Assembly: GCF_902362185.1 (NCBI RefSeq)
Contig: NC_044498.1
Coordinates: 10,368,065 to 10,432,064 of the forward strand
Direction: 5' to 3'
Source: Chanos chanos
Taxonomy: Eukaryota > Chordata > Actinopteri > Gonorynchiformes > Chanidae
DNA: 64,000 nt
A program made the position numbers and the translations under genes. Shown piece by piece: positions 19,355 to 30,816 of this stretch; within the stretch, counting starts at the first letter, position 1, and every line of letters begins with the position of its first letter. The notes under the pieces were generated by a model. That model searched no databases. It saw nothing but the letters and a program-made list of their open reading frames with translations, and was not told where the DNA came from.

Positions 19355-19511
19355 TTTTTCGCGCCACCGAGGTCTTCCCCGTGGTAGTACCTACTTCTGA
19401 TTGGTCAGCTAGCCGTTATTTGATTAACATACCGGGTAATGTCGATGTAACTGTCCAATCAAATAGAAGGGCTGACATCCGTTCCAGCCCACCTACGTAT
19501 TTCGCGCGAAA
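19355..19511 (-). promoter_or_regulatory. mcm3: mcm3 promoter: two E2F motifs and two CCAAT boxes
   Basis: TTTCGCGCC at 19357-19365 and a perfect 12-base palindrome TTTCGCGCGAAA at 19500-19511 both match the E2F consensus TTTSSCGC; the second matches on both strands. ATTGG at 19400-19404 and CCAAT at 19455-19459 are NF-Y type boxes between them. All lie 105-260 bases upstream of the mcm3 ATG. MCM genes are established E2F targets, so G1/S control is the natural reading. No TATA box is present. Confidence 0.75.
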
Positions 19512-20965
19512 ACTTCGATTAAGTGCGCCTGCGCCGACTGTCGGCAGCCTCTTGTAGCAAAATAATATCATGTAATATTTATGAAGTGTTTTCTGGTGAA
19601 CTGTCCATTGCAGATTGCACTATGTAAACTAATCCTGGGGATTTCGGAGGAAATGTTTATCCTGTTAACTGAGAATGGGTTTCACTTCTTGTTATTCATG
19701 TCTAGGTCTTGAATCCGTCACTAGGTGGCGAGCACTTATGGGATCAAGCTTTCTAAGCTTTTGACAGACAACATTACTTTATTACCATCATTCAAGTTAC
19801 GTTCATGCTGTGTCAATGACCACATCGATTTTTTTTCCTCGTCTTCTCACGACGAGATGTTATGAAGACAATGTTAACAAACTGTTAGCTAACTAAATGT
19901 TAGCCCGGGCCAAAGTTTTAGGGCGTGATTGTGATTGACGTGAAATGCAGCTCCACCCAGTCTTGTGAGCTTGTTTAAGTAGTGAGGGCACAGTTGTTCT
20001 GTGTTACCGGTTTCGGTCTATGCTAGGGCGGTAACCTACAGTTCGGACAATGTATATGTTTTAAAGAGGAACTGATATGTATTCCTTACTTAGATGAGCA
20101 CAAGAGGATGTCTAGCCGTCTGTTACTAGAGCTTCTAGCGGTACGTCAGTGAGCCTTAAGCACCAGGTGATATCAAGGCAGGTGTGCAGGTAAGATGTCA
20201 AGTATCGAAATATGGGCAGGGGGAGGGTGCTCGTTAAGCATATAAAATGTATATGTATTCAGTCAACGCATTTTGCAGTCTCAGGGAACGTTTATTTCTC
20301 ATATGCTATGGCTACATATAGATATATATGTGCACTTTCATCTCATACAGTATAGTACTTTTACATGTGTGTAATCACATACACGGTACAAAATCTCTTA
20401 ATTCCATATGTTTAACATTTCAACATTACTTAGAGATAAGATGAAAGACAACGTTTTGGGTTTTTTTTCGCAAATTAGAGTTGGCAGCTCCCTGTTTATT
20501 CTGGCTTTTCATGTGTGTGGGTGGTGTTATGGGTACAGTAGTCTAGATGATGTCAGAGCATCACCTGTCTGTTTTTCAAAATAGGGGGTGTTATAATAAC
20601 AATGTTCTTATACTGTTCATGTCTTATAAGAGAGTCTAGCCAGAGGCTTCCAACTAAATCTAATTCAAAATTCATTATTTACCTGTTTTTGTATAGTTCC
20701 ACCTGTTCTTTTTGACACCAAGGTCAAGTAACCTACAGTGACTATATTTAAAGCATTTATTATATCAGTTACGAGGAATGTCAGAACACAAATGAAGCAT
20801 CCAAACCCTTAAATATATAAACGGAGACTACAGTTAAAACAAACCTAGAAAGGAAGATAGATTACCAAAATTGAGGTTAAAATAACTACACCTCATTTAC
20901 CTAACATTCGTGTTATAGAGGAAACCGGCCTTCATTTCTTATGATCTCTTTTGTTCTCTCCACAG
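19512..20965. other. region between mcm3 and paqr8, with probable paqr8 5' exon
   Basis: The divergent genes mcm3 (-) and paqr8 (+) share this interval. A donor CAG|GTAAGA after 20189 and an acceptor CTCTCCACAG ending at 20965 suggest a non-coding paqr8 exon ending at 20189, a 776-base intron, and a second exon from 20966 that carries the CDS. A CTCF-like motif lies at 19715-19733. Confidence 0.5.
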
Positions 20966-23134
20966 CATATCCAGTGAACCCTTTCCTCCATATCCGTTAT
21001 ATTTCCATAGACACTGTATGTACCGTTGTTGCCTTCAACCCCTACAATAAGCCCTAACCATGTCAAGTGTTACCTTAAGCCGTCTCAGCACACTAACATT
21101 AAGCGTGACTCAACTGGGCCGTCTGCCTCGCCTCCTGGACTCCCTCCCCACCCTGCCAACACCCAAGGCAACCGTGATGTCCGCGGATGTGCCTGTCTTG
21201 TTCCGCGAGCCCTACGTTCAGTCAGGTTACCGCCCCGTGGGACAGGATTGGCGTTGCTACTTTCTCAGCCTCTTCCAGTGTCACAACGAGTCACTGAACG
21301 TCTGGACACACTTGCTGGCGGTCCCCGCCATTCTTCTCCGCTTCTCAGTTTTGGCGGGGGGAGCAGGGCTTACTCTGGAGGCTGCCTCACTACCTCTTTT
21401 TCTCTACGTGCTGTCATCGGTAACCTACCTCAGCTGCAGCGTAGCGGCACACTTATTGCAGTCGCACTCTGAGCTAGCGCATTACTCGTTTTTTTTCCTA
21501 GACTACGTCGGAGTGGCGGTTTACCAGTACGGTTGTTCGTTGGGCCACTACTTTTACTGTTCCAAGCCAACGTGGCGAGACAGCTCTGTGGGGGCGGCGT
21601 ATCTGCCCGGTGCTGCACTTTTAGCCTGGCTGTCCTGCACCGGCTGCTGCTTCGCCAAGCTCCGTTATCGACGTCCATACCCTCCGCGCAGGAAGATTTG
21701 CCAGCTGATACCCACTAGCCTGGCATATATACTTGACATCAGCCCCGTGGCATATCGCCTTGTCGTTGGATCCTGGGACGAACCTGCGTTGGCGTTCCAT
21801 GCCCTCCAGGTCGCGTTCTTTTTACTCGCTGCCTTCTTCTTCTCCTGCCCGGTCCCAGAACGCCTCTTCCCAGGCAAGTGTGACATTGTAGGCCAGGGTC
21901 ATCAGATATTCCACGTCTTCCTAGTGATGTGCACGGTCTTCCAGCTTGAGGCAATCTTCAGAGACTTTCTGGTACAGCGACACACTGTGGTAGAAGTGCA
22001 TGGAAGACAAAGCCTTCTACTGGCATCAAGCTCCTTCTTCATCTTGGTTCTATGCAGCGCGCTAACTGCGATGTTCATGCGCAAATGTGTTCAGAGGCAG
22101 CTACAGAGAAGGAGTGAGTGAAATAGGCTATCCAGATGTATATGTAAACACTAATTATTTATGAAGATACAGGTCATGTACCTACTTAGATATATATACA
22201 TATAAATATTTGAACAAAAACGATGTCTGAATTTTTAGGACTGGTAAAAACAGATTTGGGTCCTTTTATGTATTTTTATCTCCTATGCACTGGTCCTGTA
22301 AAATGAACTTGTTTTCTTAATGATTTATGAGTGGTCAGTTGTAGCGGTCTCACTCACATTTTAAAATGTCTATCTTGTATCATCTGTATATTTGCCAACA
22401 TACCCATGTGGGCCACGGCTATATGATTCTGTCCCTGGATGTATGTCCCACATACAGCAAAGGCTCTACAGTGTCAAGCAGCTAGCAGAAGAAAACAAGC
22501 ATTAGCAGAAGGAGAAAAAAAAAAACATTGAATGAAGAATTAAAGCTGGATTGGGATTCTCTAGGCTGGGAATTGTGAGGGAGGGAGGGGGGGGGGGGGT
22601 GGGCGAACAAAGTCACTTTTATATTGCATTCAGCGCACTGATATTACACTGAGAAGCAGTGAAGAATTGGCAGCTTGGTACTGCTGCAGATCAGATTACT
22701 CAATCTGATTTACTCTTGGAGAACTTGAAGTGCCCCGGTTTGACTACATGACATTGTTGTCAGATGAGCTCAGAAACAAACAGAAGCCTGTTTCCGCAAG
22801 GAGACTTGCATGCAGTACTGTAGTTGACTGAGTTGTTGCTAGTATTATGGTGCATTTGTAACTGAAACCTGAAGGCTCTTAACCTCTGCAAAAATCAGTT
22901 CTCTAATGTTGTGATCAATACCTCAGTGAGTTGTGGAAATCAGCAATCAACCATGGTTCAATTTAGGACTGCATATGTATTTTTAGAGTGTTTACTTGAG
23001 AGAAAAATAATGTTTCTCAGGCAAGTGATGACGGTTTGTGTGAATGATGCAGGATATGAGTGTTATTTTGAATACAATATGAAATAAAAACATTTGCGTT
23101 GAGGAATGTACACAATATAAATTTAAAAAATAAA
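20966..23134 (+). CDS. paqr8: membrane progestin receptor beta (PAQR8)
   Basis: Seven-helix progestin and adipoQ receptor that mediates rapid, non-nuclear progestin responses; fish mPRs act in oocyte maturation and sperm motility. The CDS is intron-less, 21060-22121, 353 aa (human 354). The N-terminal half carries LFREPYVQSGYRP, then the PAQR signature HNESLNVWTHLLA, SxxxH-type helix HLLQSHSELAHYSFFFLDYVGV, the loop RYRRPYPPRRKICQ, LAYILDISPVAYR and the C-terminal GHQIFHVFLV with its two histidines. These match PAQR8 more closely than PAQR7 or PAQR5. The ATG at 21060 gives a start MSSVTLSRLSTL that aligns with human MTTAILERLSTL. A GC-rich overlapping open frame (21026-21472) is a shadow. AATAAA signals lie at 23083 and 23129. 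Adjacent to mcm3 as in human. Confidence 0.95.
23083..23134 (+). terminator. paqr8: paqr8 poly(A) signals
   Basis: AATAAA at 23083-23088 and 23129-23134, about 1 kb after the stop codon, within an AT-rich tail. Confidence 0.55.
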
Positions 23135-23995
23135 GCTACAGTTATTCAATTGTGGTCTGTCATCAGTTACAACTGGGTTATATTTCCTTAGATAGTAAAG
23201 CAAGTTATACCCAAGGAATTCCCTTTCATGAACTTTATTAAACCTACTCAACTCTGATCTTATTGCGATTGCTGGTCAACATAAAGCATTGATCCAGATT
23301 CAAAACCTACTCAGCAGTGATGGTCACAATACTTTCCTTGTTAATATCTTATGGACTTATCCAGTTCTGAGAAATAAACCGCTGAGCAATTTAGACCTAA
23401 GAAACTTGGCCTACGTGAGTGTCTAGCACAACAGAATCTTGCAATTACTTGTTGCCATGTTACATAATTACCCTTTTGTACCTTTCATATAGCTCAGAGT
23501 ACTAGGTCGTCCACTCATTGGACTGAGGAAGGTTTACAAATGAATTATTGAGAACCAGTCCAATAACTGATTTTTGCTATGGTAGCATGTTATACTAAAA
23601 AGAAATTTGGGAGGGCAGTGATGTTTCACCTTACAATAGCAATGATTAAAAAAAATTAATAATAATAATAATAAAAAAAAATAATATATATAAAAGTGTT
23701 GTGTCATAAATTAAAAAGAGTATATTAATGTTTGTTCATGGACATATAGTTATATAGTGCATGTTACATAGTGCGTGTAATTTGCTGATAATGTAGTAAT
23801 GTAATGATTATGTGGTCAATTTGTAATCTTATGTTAGCACTGATTCACTCAATCATAATAACAGAGATATCACCTGTTTCCTTCTGTTAAATATTTTACA
23901 CAGTTTTGAAATATTTATCTTTCGCATCAATCATTTTCTTTCACAAAACGACGGAAGTACTGTCGTTCTCTCTACATGGAAAACCGGTGCAATTA
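23135..23995. other. intergenic between paqr8 and the adaptor gene
   Basis: AT-rich, with an AAT/TA-rich tract at about 23647-23700. No coding exon or element was recognised. Confidence 0.5.
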
Positions 23996-24001
23996 GTTGT
24001 G

Positions 24002-24245
24002 TATAAGAAAAGGGCTTGACAACAACAACAACCTCAGATCAGTGAAGGAAGCTTTCAGACAGGTAATGATCAACACAGAAAAGGCTACGCTGTACAATTA
24101 CAGGAATGGAGAATCAGGAAGTATCTCCTCTGGTCTGAAAAAAAAAAATGCACTTTCTTTTTGAAGAATGGGAGGCTGAGGACAGTGAAGCGCAGAACAG
24201 TGTACACGATGAAAGGGTTGTGTCAGCTCTGATGCCTTGAATAAG
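24002..24245 (+). promoter_or_regulatory. candidate promoter and non-coding exons of the PAG-like gene
   Basis: TATAAGAA at 24002 is preceded by an ETS-type CGGAAGT near 23953. A donor CAG|GTAATG follows at 24062, and a second possible exon 24167-24245 ends in AAG|GTGAGA. These would splice to the acceptor before 25065. The arrangement is inferred from splice motifs only. Confidence 0.3.
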
Positions 24246-25064
24246 GTGAGAGAAACAGATGTCATGAGTGATTGCACTATTTATATGTTTGTGTGTAAAA
24301 AATACACCATCTTGATTATGTCTTCAATAATTAGCTCTGCCTTTAAATCTGTGATTTAAGGAGCTTTATATGTATACCTGTTCTATGACAGTACTACAGA
24401 TTAGGCTGTAAAGATACCCTTTAACTTGTGTATATACGACAACCGAGTTGTGTGTGTTCGCTTGGTGATCCAAAAAGCTAGCTTGCTAATATATTTATCA
24501 GAAGACTGTTTATGAAACACTTCATTTAAAAAAAAAATGAATTAAAATGTACATTGTCATGTTTAGCTTCGCAGCATAAGAACGGGGAGCGTATTTTTAA
24601 GCCATTGGGCGAGGTTAATTATCTTTTGTTTGTGTTTCTGTGACTGTACTCTAGATTCCTGACATTGTTAACATACTCTTATACAATGTTGTTCACCTCT
24701 ATGGTTAGCACAACATGGAATGCAGCAAAACACCTGTCTAACTGCTTATCCAAAAAAAACCAACCAAAAAAAAAAACCAGGACAACTTGAAATTATAAGT
24801 CAGTTTTGCTACTCAACTTTTGAAACTTTATGGATCTAATAAACAAACTTTTGACCCTAAACTTTGAGTTGAGCTTGCTCAAATAAAACTGTGAAGTAAG
24901 TTTTCTTCTTATAATTTTGCGTTTCCCATAGAACTGTTCTGTTCATTCTTTTGGGTTTCTCTTCTGATGATTGTATTGGTCGTCTAGCACTACAACACTG
25001 GAGTGTTTTCCTGTTCTTGAGTAGTCCTCGCTTTATAATGCCCATTATTCTCATTTGCTGGCAG

Positions 25065-27414
25065 AGATTGAATGGGCAGTAATGGCACCTATTCAAGAGG
25101 GAGCAATAGTTTTGTTCTCAGGCTACTCCTCATCTCTGGAGATCAGCTTCGTCTCCATCATCTTCCTCATCCTTTTCATCATACTCCTCAGTGTTTGCAT
25201 CATGTGTCACCGGTAATGTCACCTCTTGCTTGCAAAAAGTATAGCTTAGAATTTTTTAAAAATTGGTTGAAATGGCAATAAATTTGTTGATTTTGTTAAG
25301 ATCAGGGCAACTGTAAAATACGCATCTTCCTCTAATTTTTCCTGAATCAATGTTTATGTCTTTATAATGTATAATACAACAACGAAGTAATTACGACTTT
25401 GTTACAATGCTATGTATCAAAGTTAAGTATGCTATTCAACATTATGTGGGCATTGTGGGTTGAAACCTGCATGATAAGATCAACAGGCAGATTGTGTCGA
25501 TTGTCTGTGAGTAATGTCACAACCAGTGGCATGTCCTCTGCCTATATTGGTACTGTGGTTAGACAGATTCCCAAGATAAGACATCTCAATGCACTGAGAC
25601 TATTATGTCATGATGTCAAGCTACTTACAATACAAATTTCAGACTAAAGTGGAATTCTTTGAAATCTTAAAGAATGTCACTCAGTCTAGACTGTTGCCAT
25701 GACACAATCAGATGACCAATAATGTAAAAACATACACTAACAAAGAGATAATGTTACTTGTATTAAGCAAAGTGAAACTACATATCCTGATTCATATCAC
25801 GGGAAACCCTATATTTAATTGCTGATTAATCTAGTGATGTAAAATTGACTGACTTGTCAATGTCACACATCCTTTTCATACTCACTCATTGAAGAACATC
25901 ACCTGACCCTTCAGACAGTGCTGATGTACAGAAAAATCAATCAGCACTCACAGATAAGGTGAGCAAGACTTCAAACCTAATAAGATCGTGTCATGTCATA
26001 GCTCCTAAATGTATTGGCTGCAGCATTTTTAAGACCTTGCATCTGCTGAAACAGATATTATTAGCCCTGCCTACGTCTGCTTGGATTTCGTTTTCAGTAG
26101 GTGTACGTGGATCACGTTACAAGTTAAAGAAAAAGGGAAAGGTACTTCTCAAAATGCATCCCTCAGGTGACAACGCTTATGAAGCATCGAGGAGGCGTCA
26201 TTTCAAAAGTTTCAATTACTTTTTGATTATCTTTCAGTTGTTGTATCAGAATGATTCTTGTAATGAGTTTTAATGACCTATGAAATGAGTCTCCTCGTCA
26301 AAAGAAATCCGCCTAAGATCTCCAGTGGCCCTCGTCACGTTTAATCTTCTGTATTTCATTTCAGTGTTCCTGTGAAACTGCTTAGCAACCATTCGCTGTA
26401 ATGTTACATAGATACTTCTGGCTAGTAAAGCCAGTTTGCAATGAGTATAATTCATTGCATTCTCTATTAGCAGAGCAATGCTCCATTGTGTTGTTTTCAC
26501 ATCAATCTTATTAGTAATCCATTACAATCCCTTTGTAGCTAATTGGAAAAAAAATCAGCAAGAGGCTAAAAATCTTCAACAAGTGAGTGTGCAAACTGAG
26601 CGAGAACTTGGAGGCCTAATCTGGAATGAATTTTGGGGGGGGGGGGTGCCTATTTAAATGTATGGATATGTCTACTTCCATCAAACAGGGTTTGATCTAG
26701 TATATATTAAAGTCCTCAAGAGGAAAAACTTGACAAAAGAATGAATGCTCAAATAAAACATCATAACAGAGATGTAACCACCACCTTGAAAAATCAGATT
26801 CTCCCCATAAGAGCAGAATTTCATGATGTATTGCTTGTTTGTGTTTTTGTTTTAATGTCTTCCCACAGGTAGTGTTTGCAGCTGGAGATCAAACCAGCAG
26901 CACTGACCTCACTAATGGAAATCATGGTTCGACCTTACATATTTTATTTTCCAAACAGGAGAGTGCATGATGTCTATCAGCTAATTTAATGTAGGCTGCA
27001 TTTTGTGCACATGATCATATAATACGCTATTAGACGACGACAATCTCAAAATTGACATCATGCCAATGGACAATATAAGAAGAAATAAATATGACATGAT
27101 AAATGGAAGGATTTTTTTTTTTTTTTGAGGAGCTCAAAATTGACAAAGACAACATTATATGTACAGATATCAGTCGAGCATGGTCCTTACAAGTCACATT
27201 TCTTTTGCATCTTTGTGTTCTCTTCTTTGTCTGTTCTTCAGCTATAAGTCCTCTTTATGAGAACTGGACTTCAGAGGCTGCAAACAGGCCTTTTCATCCT
27301 CAAAAGAGTCACACTGTTGTTTACAATCATCATACTAGACCTCATTCGCATTTTCGAGGTAATGTGACGTCAAGTAACAAACTGAGCATGAGACTTAGAA
27401 AGTGAGCCTCAGAC

Positions 27415-27462
<48 letters not shown>

Positions 27463-28383
27463 CATAAATGCTGACCAATTTAAAACAAATACTCAATATT
27501 GACTCCAACTGACATTGTCCATTATCTTTATCTTTTTTTCTCCATAACAGGTGGGTCACATGGCTATTTTAATCAGGGTGAACAACTGGAAATCCCCATA
27601 GCCTCTCTAGCAACTGCAAGCTTTTCAAACCTCTCTCATTTTCGAGACCTGCCACTGCCTCCAAAGGATTGCGTGGGCTCTGTTAAGGAATTAGACTCCT
27701 CATTAAGGGTGCAAGTTCCTTCTGAAACAGGTCCCAGTGTATCTTGGGATACAGAACATCAACTAGATTGCAATAATATAATCTCTGACCACATATATTC
27801 CTTAGCAGTACCAGATATCCTAAAGGAAAATCCTTATGAATGTACTTATGAATGTATTGACAAGGAAAGGGTTAATGTGCCCCCACCGTCAGTCTTCCTC
27901 GAGGACACCACTGAAGACCAACAGGAACAGCTGTACCAAACAGTGAAGAAGCCAAAGAAAGCTCCAGTTAATCAACCAGTCACACTCCTTGATGAATCAT
28001 GTACCTTTCCCACAGAAAAGTCAATCACTTTAGCACCTCCTCCCTCAGCTGATGTTTTGACTAATGAGCATTTGAGTGCTATTTATGCTGTGGTGAACAA
28101 GAAAAACAAGAGTGCATGTAAGAAGGAGGAGCTCTCCATTGAACCAAGCCTCTGTGTGGCAGATGGAGGCCAGGACAGTGAGGATGGTGATGCTGTGATT
28201 CCTCCACCAGTTCCCTTTAGAACATGAGCCATAGAGACTTGATCTTATGTGTGCTCTGTCTGCTCAATGTTTTTTTTTTTTTTAATTCTTTTTTTCCCCC
28301 ACATTCTGTTATTCTTCCATGCTGTGAAATCTGGCACACTAGCTATGTTACATAGAGTTGCAGCGTATTGTAGAACAAATAAA
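25065..28383 (+). CDS. PAG1/Cbp-like transmembrane phosphotyrosine adaptor
   Basis: Predicted lipid-raft adaptor that recruits Csk to restrain Src-family kinases. Coding exons are 25082-25212, 25919-25958, 26869-26926, 27242-27358 and 27551-28227; phases 2, 0, 1, 1 agree and give 340 aa (human PAG1 432). Layout: a short extracellular end, one membrane helix (about 21-42) ending in CIMC (C39, C42), equivalent to the palmitoylated CSSC of PAG1, then a long polar tail. Tyrosine motifs: Y82 in SPLYENW (Grb2-type YxN), Y198 DHIYSLAV, Y211/Y215 NPYECTYEC, Y244 QLYQTVKK (PAG1 has CLYETVKE) and Y294 LSAIYAVVNKK (PAG1 Csk site is ISAMYSSVNKP). A PPPVP motif closes the tail; the PDZ ligand of PAG1 (TRL) is absent. 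An upstream out-of-frame ATG at 25072 has a weak Kozak context, the one at 25082 a good one. Poly(A) signal at 28378. The symbol is left blank because it may be pag1 itself or a duplicate. Confidence 0.85.
27428..27460. repeat. (TA)n microsatellite in PAG-like intron 4
   Basis: About 16 TA copies after a poly-A run, between the exon ending at 27358 and the final exon at 27551. Confidence 0.9.
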
Positions 28384-30577
28384 AACAGCTGTGAAGTACT
28401 TTAACATGAAAATGCATTTAGTCAGTCGCAGAAAAATACATGAATACTGTGTGTATTTTATTGTCTATATCCTCACGGTCATTGTGCACACTGCCTTTGA
28501 GATATCTCATGATTTCATGCATAAGACACATTTTGATATCATGAAAAAATGAAATTATCATCCTTTGCTATCTATCAATGACAACAATTTGACAGTTATT
28601 TAGGACTCAAAAACTAAAAACATGTCTCTGTCTAGACCTTAAATCCCTTTGCCTAGGACGAAACAGTCTTCTGTCCGAGCCGCTTGGCAATCGACATAGA
28701 AAGACTATAATCCCCTGACACTACATAAAGCATATTCATTTCCCTGTGCCTGTTTGCAAATAAACATGCTGTTCACGACAATGTCTACTCTGAGAATTTC
28801 GAACCAGTGGTTTGGGACGATTTGGGTGAAAGGTTACGCGCAGAGGCTGTGCAGCTGTCGTCGAACTGCTCGGCTAGACCTGTTCGTAAAATATCTCTGT
28901 TGGCTGTTCTAAACACGTAATTTGCCGTTTAGGTCAATATGAATTAAAACAATAACGACAGACTGAAAGTAGAAACAGCACGCGTTTTGTACAAAAATTG
29001 TTTTGCCGTTTGTCATACTCTGCAAAATGGAGCAAACCAATGTCAGACTAACGGGTTTTTCATCAGTGAAATATAATTCTTTAGCTCTCTGGGTAAAAAT
29101 ATACGGGCGGATATTTTGACTGAATGATTTTAGACAATGTCTTGCAGCTCTCTTAACACACGGTTAAACTGTTGTCATTTGAAGAGAGATTCTGGTCCAG
29201 TAACCTCTAACCCAAATCATCCGCTCGTGCATCTCCGCATTAAGCCACTATAGACTGGGCTCTGATATCTTGCACTGTGCCCAGCTGTCATTCGGCATAG
29301 CTGAACCATATGAACACACGTACGCGCCGTACAGCCCCCCTCGTCTCTGACTACAGAGGAAAACGGCTGGGACACCGATAGCGGCATCTCTCTTCAAAAA
29401 AACAACGGGTAAACCTTATGAAAAACATTGTTACTTACTAACACAATTCAGGACTGACCTGCTATGTTGATAATTTGGTTATTGTAATGTTGTTTTCGAT
29501 ATTTTTACGCGGCACTTCTGCATGTCTTCAAAACCGGTCAGATTTTAATCCTTTACAGGAGTATAGGCTCGAGAGGATTTCATTGAAATATATTCATTTT
29601 ACTCGACAAATTCAGCATGCAAGAGTGCTTTGATACATGTATGGTTTGTGTGGATTTTTTTAAGTGGATATGTTAATTTGAAATACATTTTTTCTTGTAG
29701 TATTTGTGATCGATTACATTAGTAGTGTTGTATGTATCAACATTGGTTCGGCTGAAACTCGTGTACGAACACGTTGGCGTACAAGGGCGTGTACATTACA
29801 AGCACGATTCAGCCAATGAACGCATACCGCCCACCCACATTGGGTCGGTTGTTTACCGCTTAGTGTAAACGCCCAATGAATGGGCCTCAGCGAAATTACG
29901 GTTGTGCTTTCAAAGGATTTATATACAAAACGACTGTGTTTGTTGACTCATCACAGTGAAATCTATGCAATGAAATATGTAAACTTTAGAATGGAAAAAT
30001 CTTTTCTTTTCGTCATCACCCGCTTTCACAGGAACATATGTGTGCAGAAATTTACAGCAATCTGTTCCTGAATCCGGTACGCGTTTTGGTTTCGACCGCG
30101 ATTTTATTCCCCAGAGCCCTAGCTGCTGCATGTAAGAGGCTGATATAGAGGGGGTGTGTTGCCCTAAAAAAATAGACAAAACATGGTGCAATATCCAACG
30201 ACCGTTGTTAGCCTGTATGTACTAGGCCTAGAACACTTTTTTGCAAGAGCTTCTTTTACGTTAAGTTGCTCAAAATAATGTTAAGATCAGATTTTTGTCT
30301 TAAACCATCTCATCTAAAGATATTTATTATGCTTTTGTATTTCAGGATAATCTTATCAGAAACATATGTATACTTAATTTGATGAGATCTGTATCGTTCT
30401 TTAAATGTCTGATGGCATTTCCAGCCCTGGATTTGGAATCATTTAACAATCCAAAAAGGCTTGTTAGGATATATGACTGTAAGTGTGTAATTCCTTTCTC
30501 ATTTTTTTCGGTGTGGAAAGGGAGAACTGACTGTGTGGTTCAGTTCAGACCAGTTGGCATCCGGTGAGGGGCACAAC
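28384..30577. other. region upstream of znf395
   Basis: No coding exon recognised. Around 29340-29408 a CG-rich segment ends in a possible donor ACGG|GTAAAC, and at about 29800-29880 several CCAAT/ATTGG boxes cluster in CpG-containing sequence; either could be the znf395 promoter or first exon. Open frames at 29880-30071 and 30379-30567 have no domain. Confidence 0.4.
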
Positions 30578-30765
30578 ATGGCAGCTGTGGAGTCTTTAGC
30601 TGGACGAGGTACGATGCAGCACAGAGCAGAGGGAGTGGATGATTTGGTAGGTAGCACTCTTCGGTTTTATATCTAGTTTCTCACCCATCAGTAAAAGACA
30701 GCATTAGCACAAAAAAAAAAAAAAAAATATATAACATGTTACAGTTAGTCCGATACAGACCACAG

Positions 30766-30816
<51 letters not shown>

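Noticed and set aside
21026-21472. 148-codon open frame overlapping paqr8
   Set aside because: Shadow of the GC-rich paqr8 CDS in another frame.
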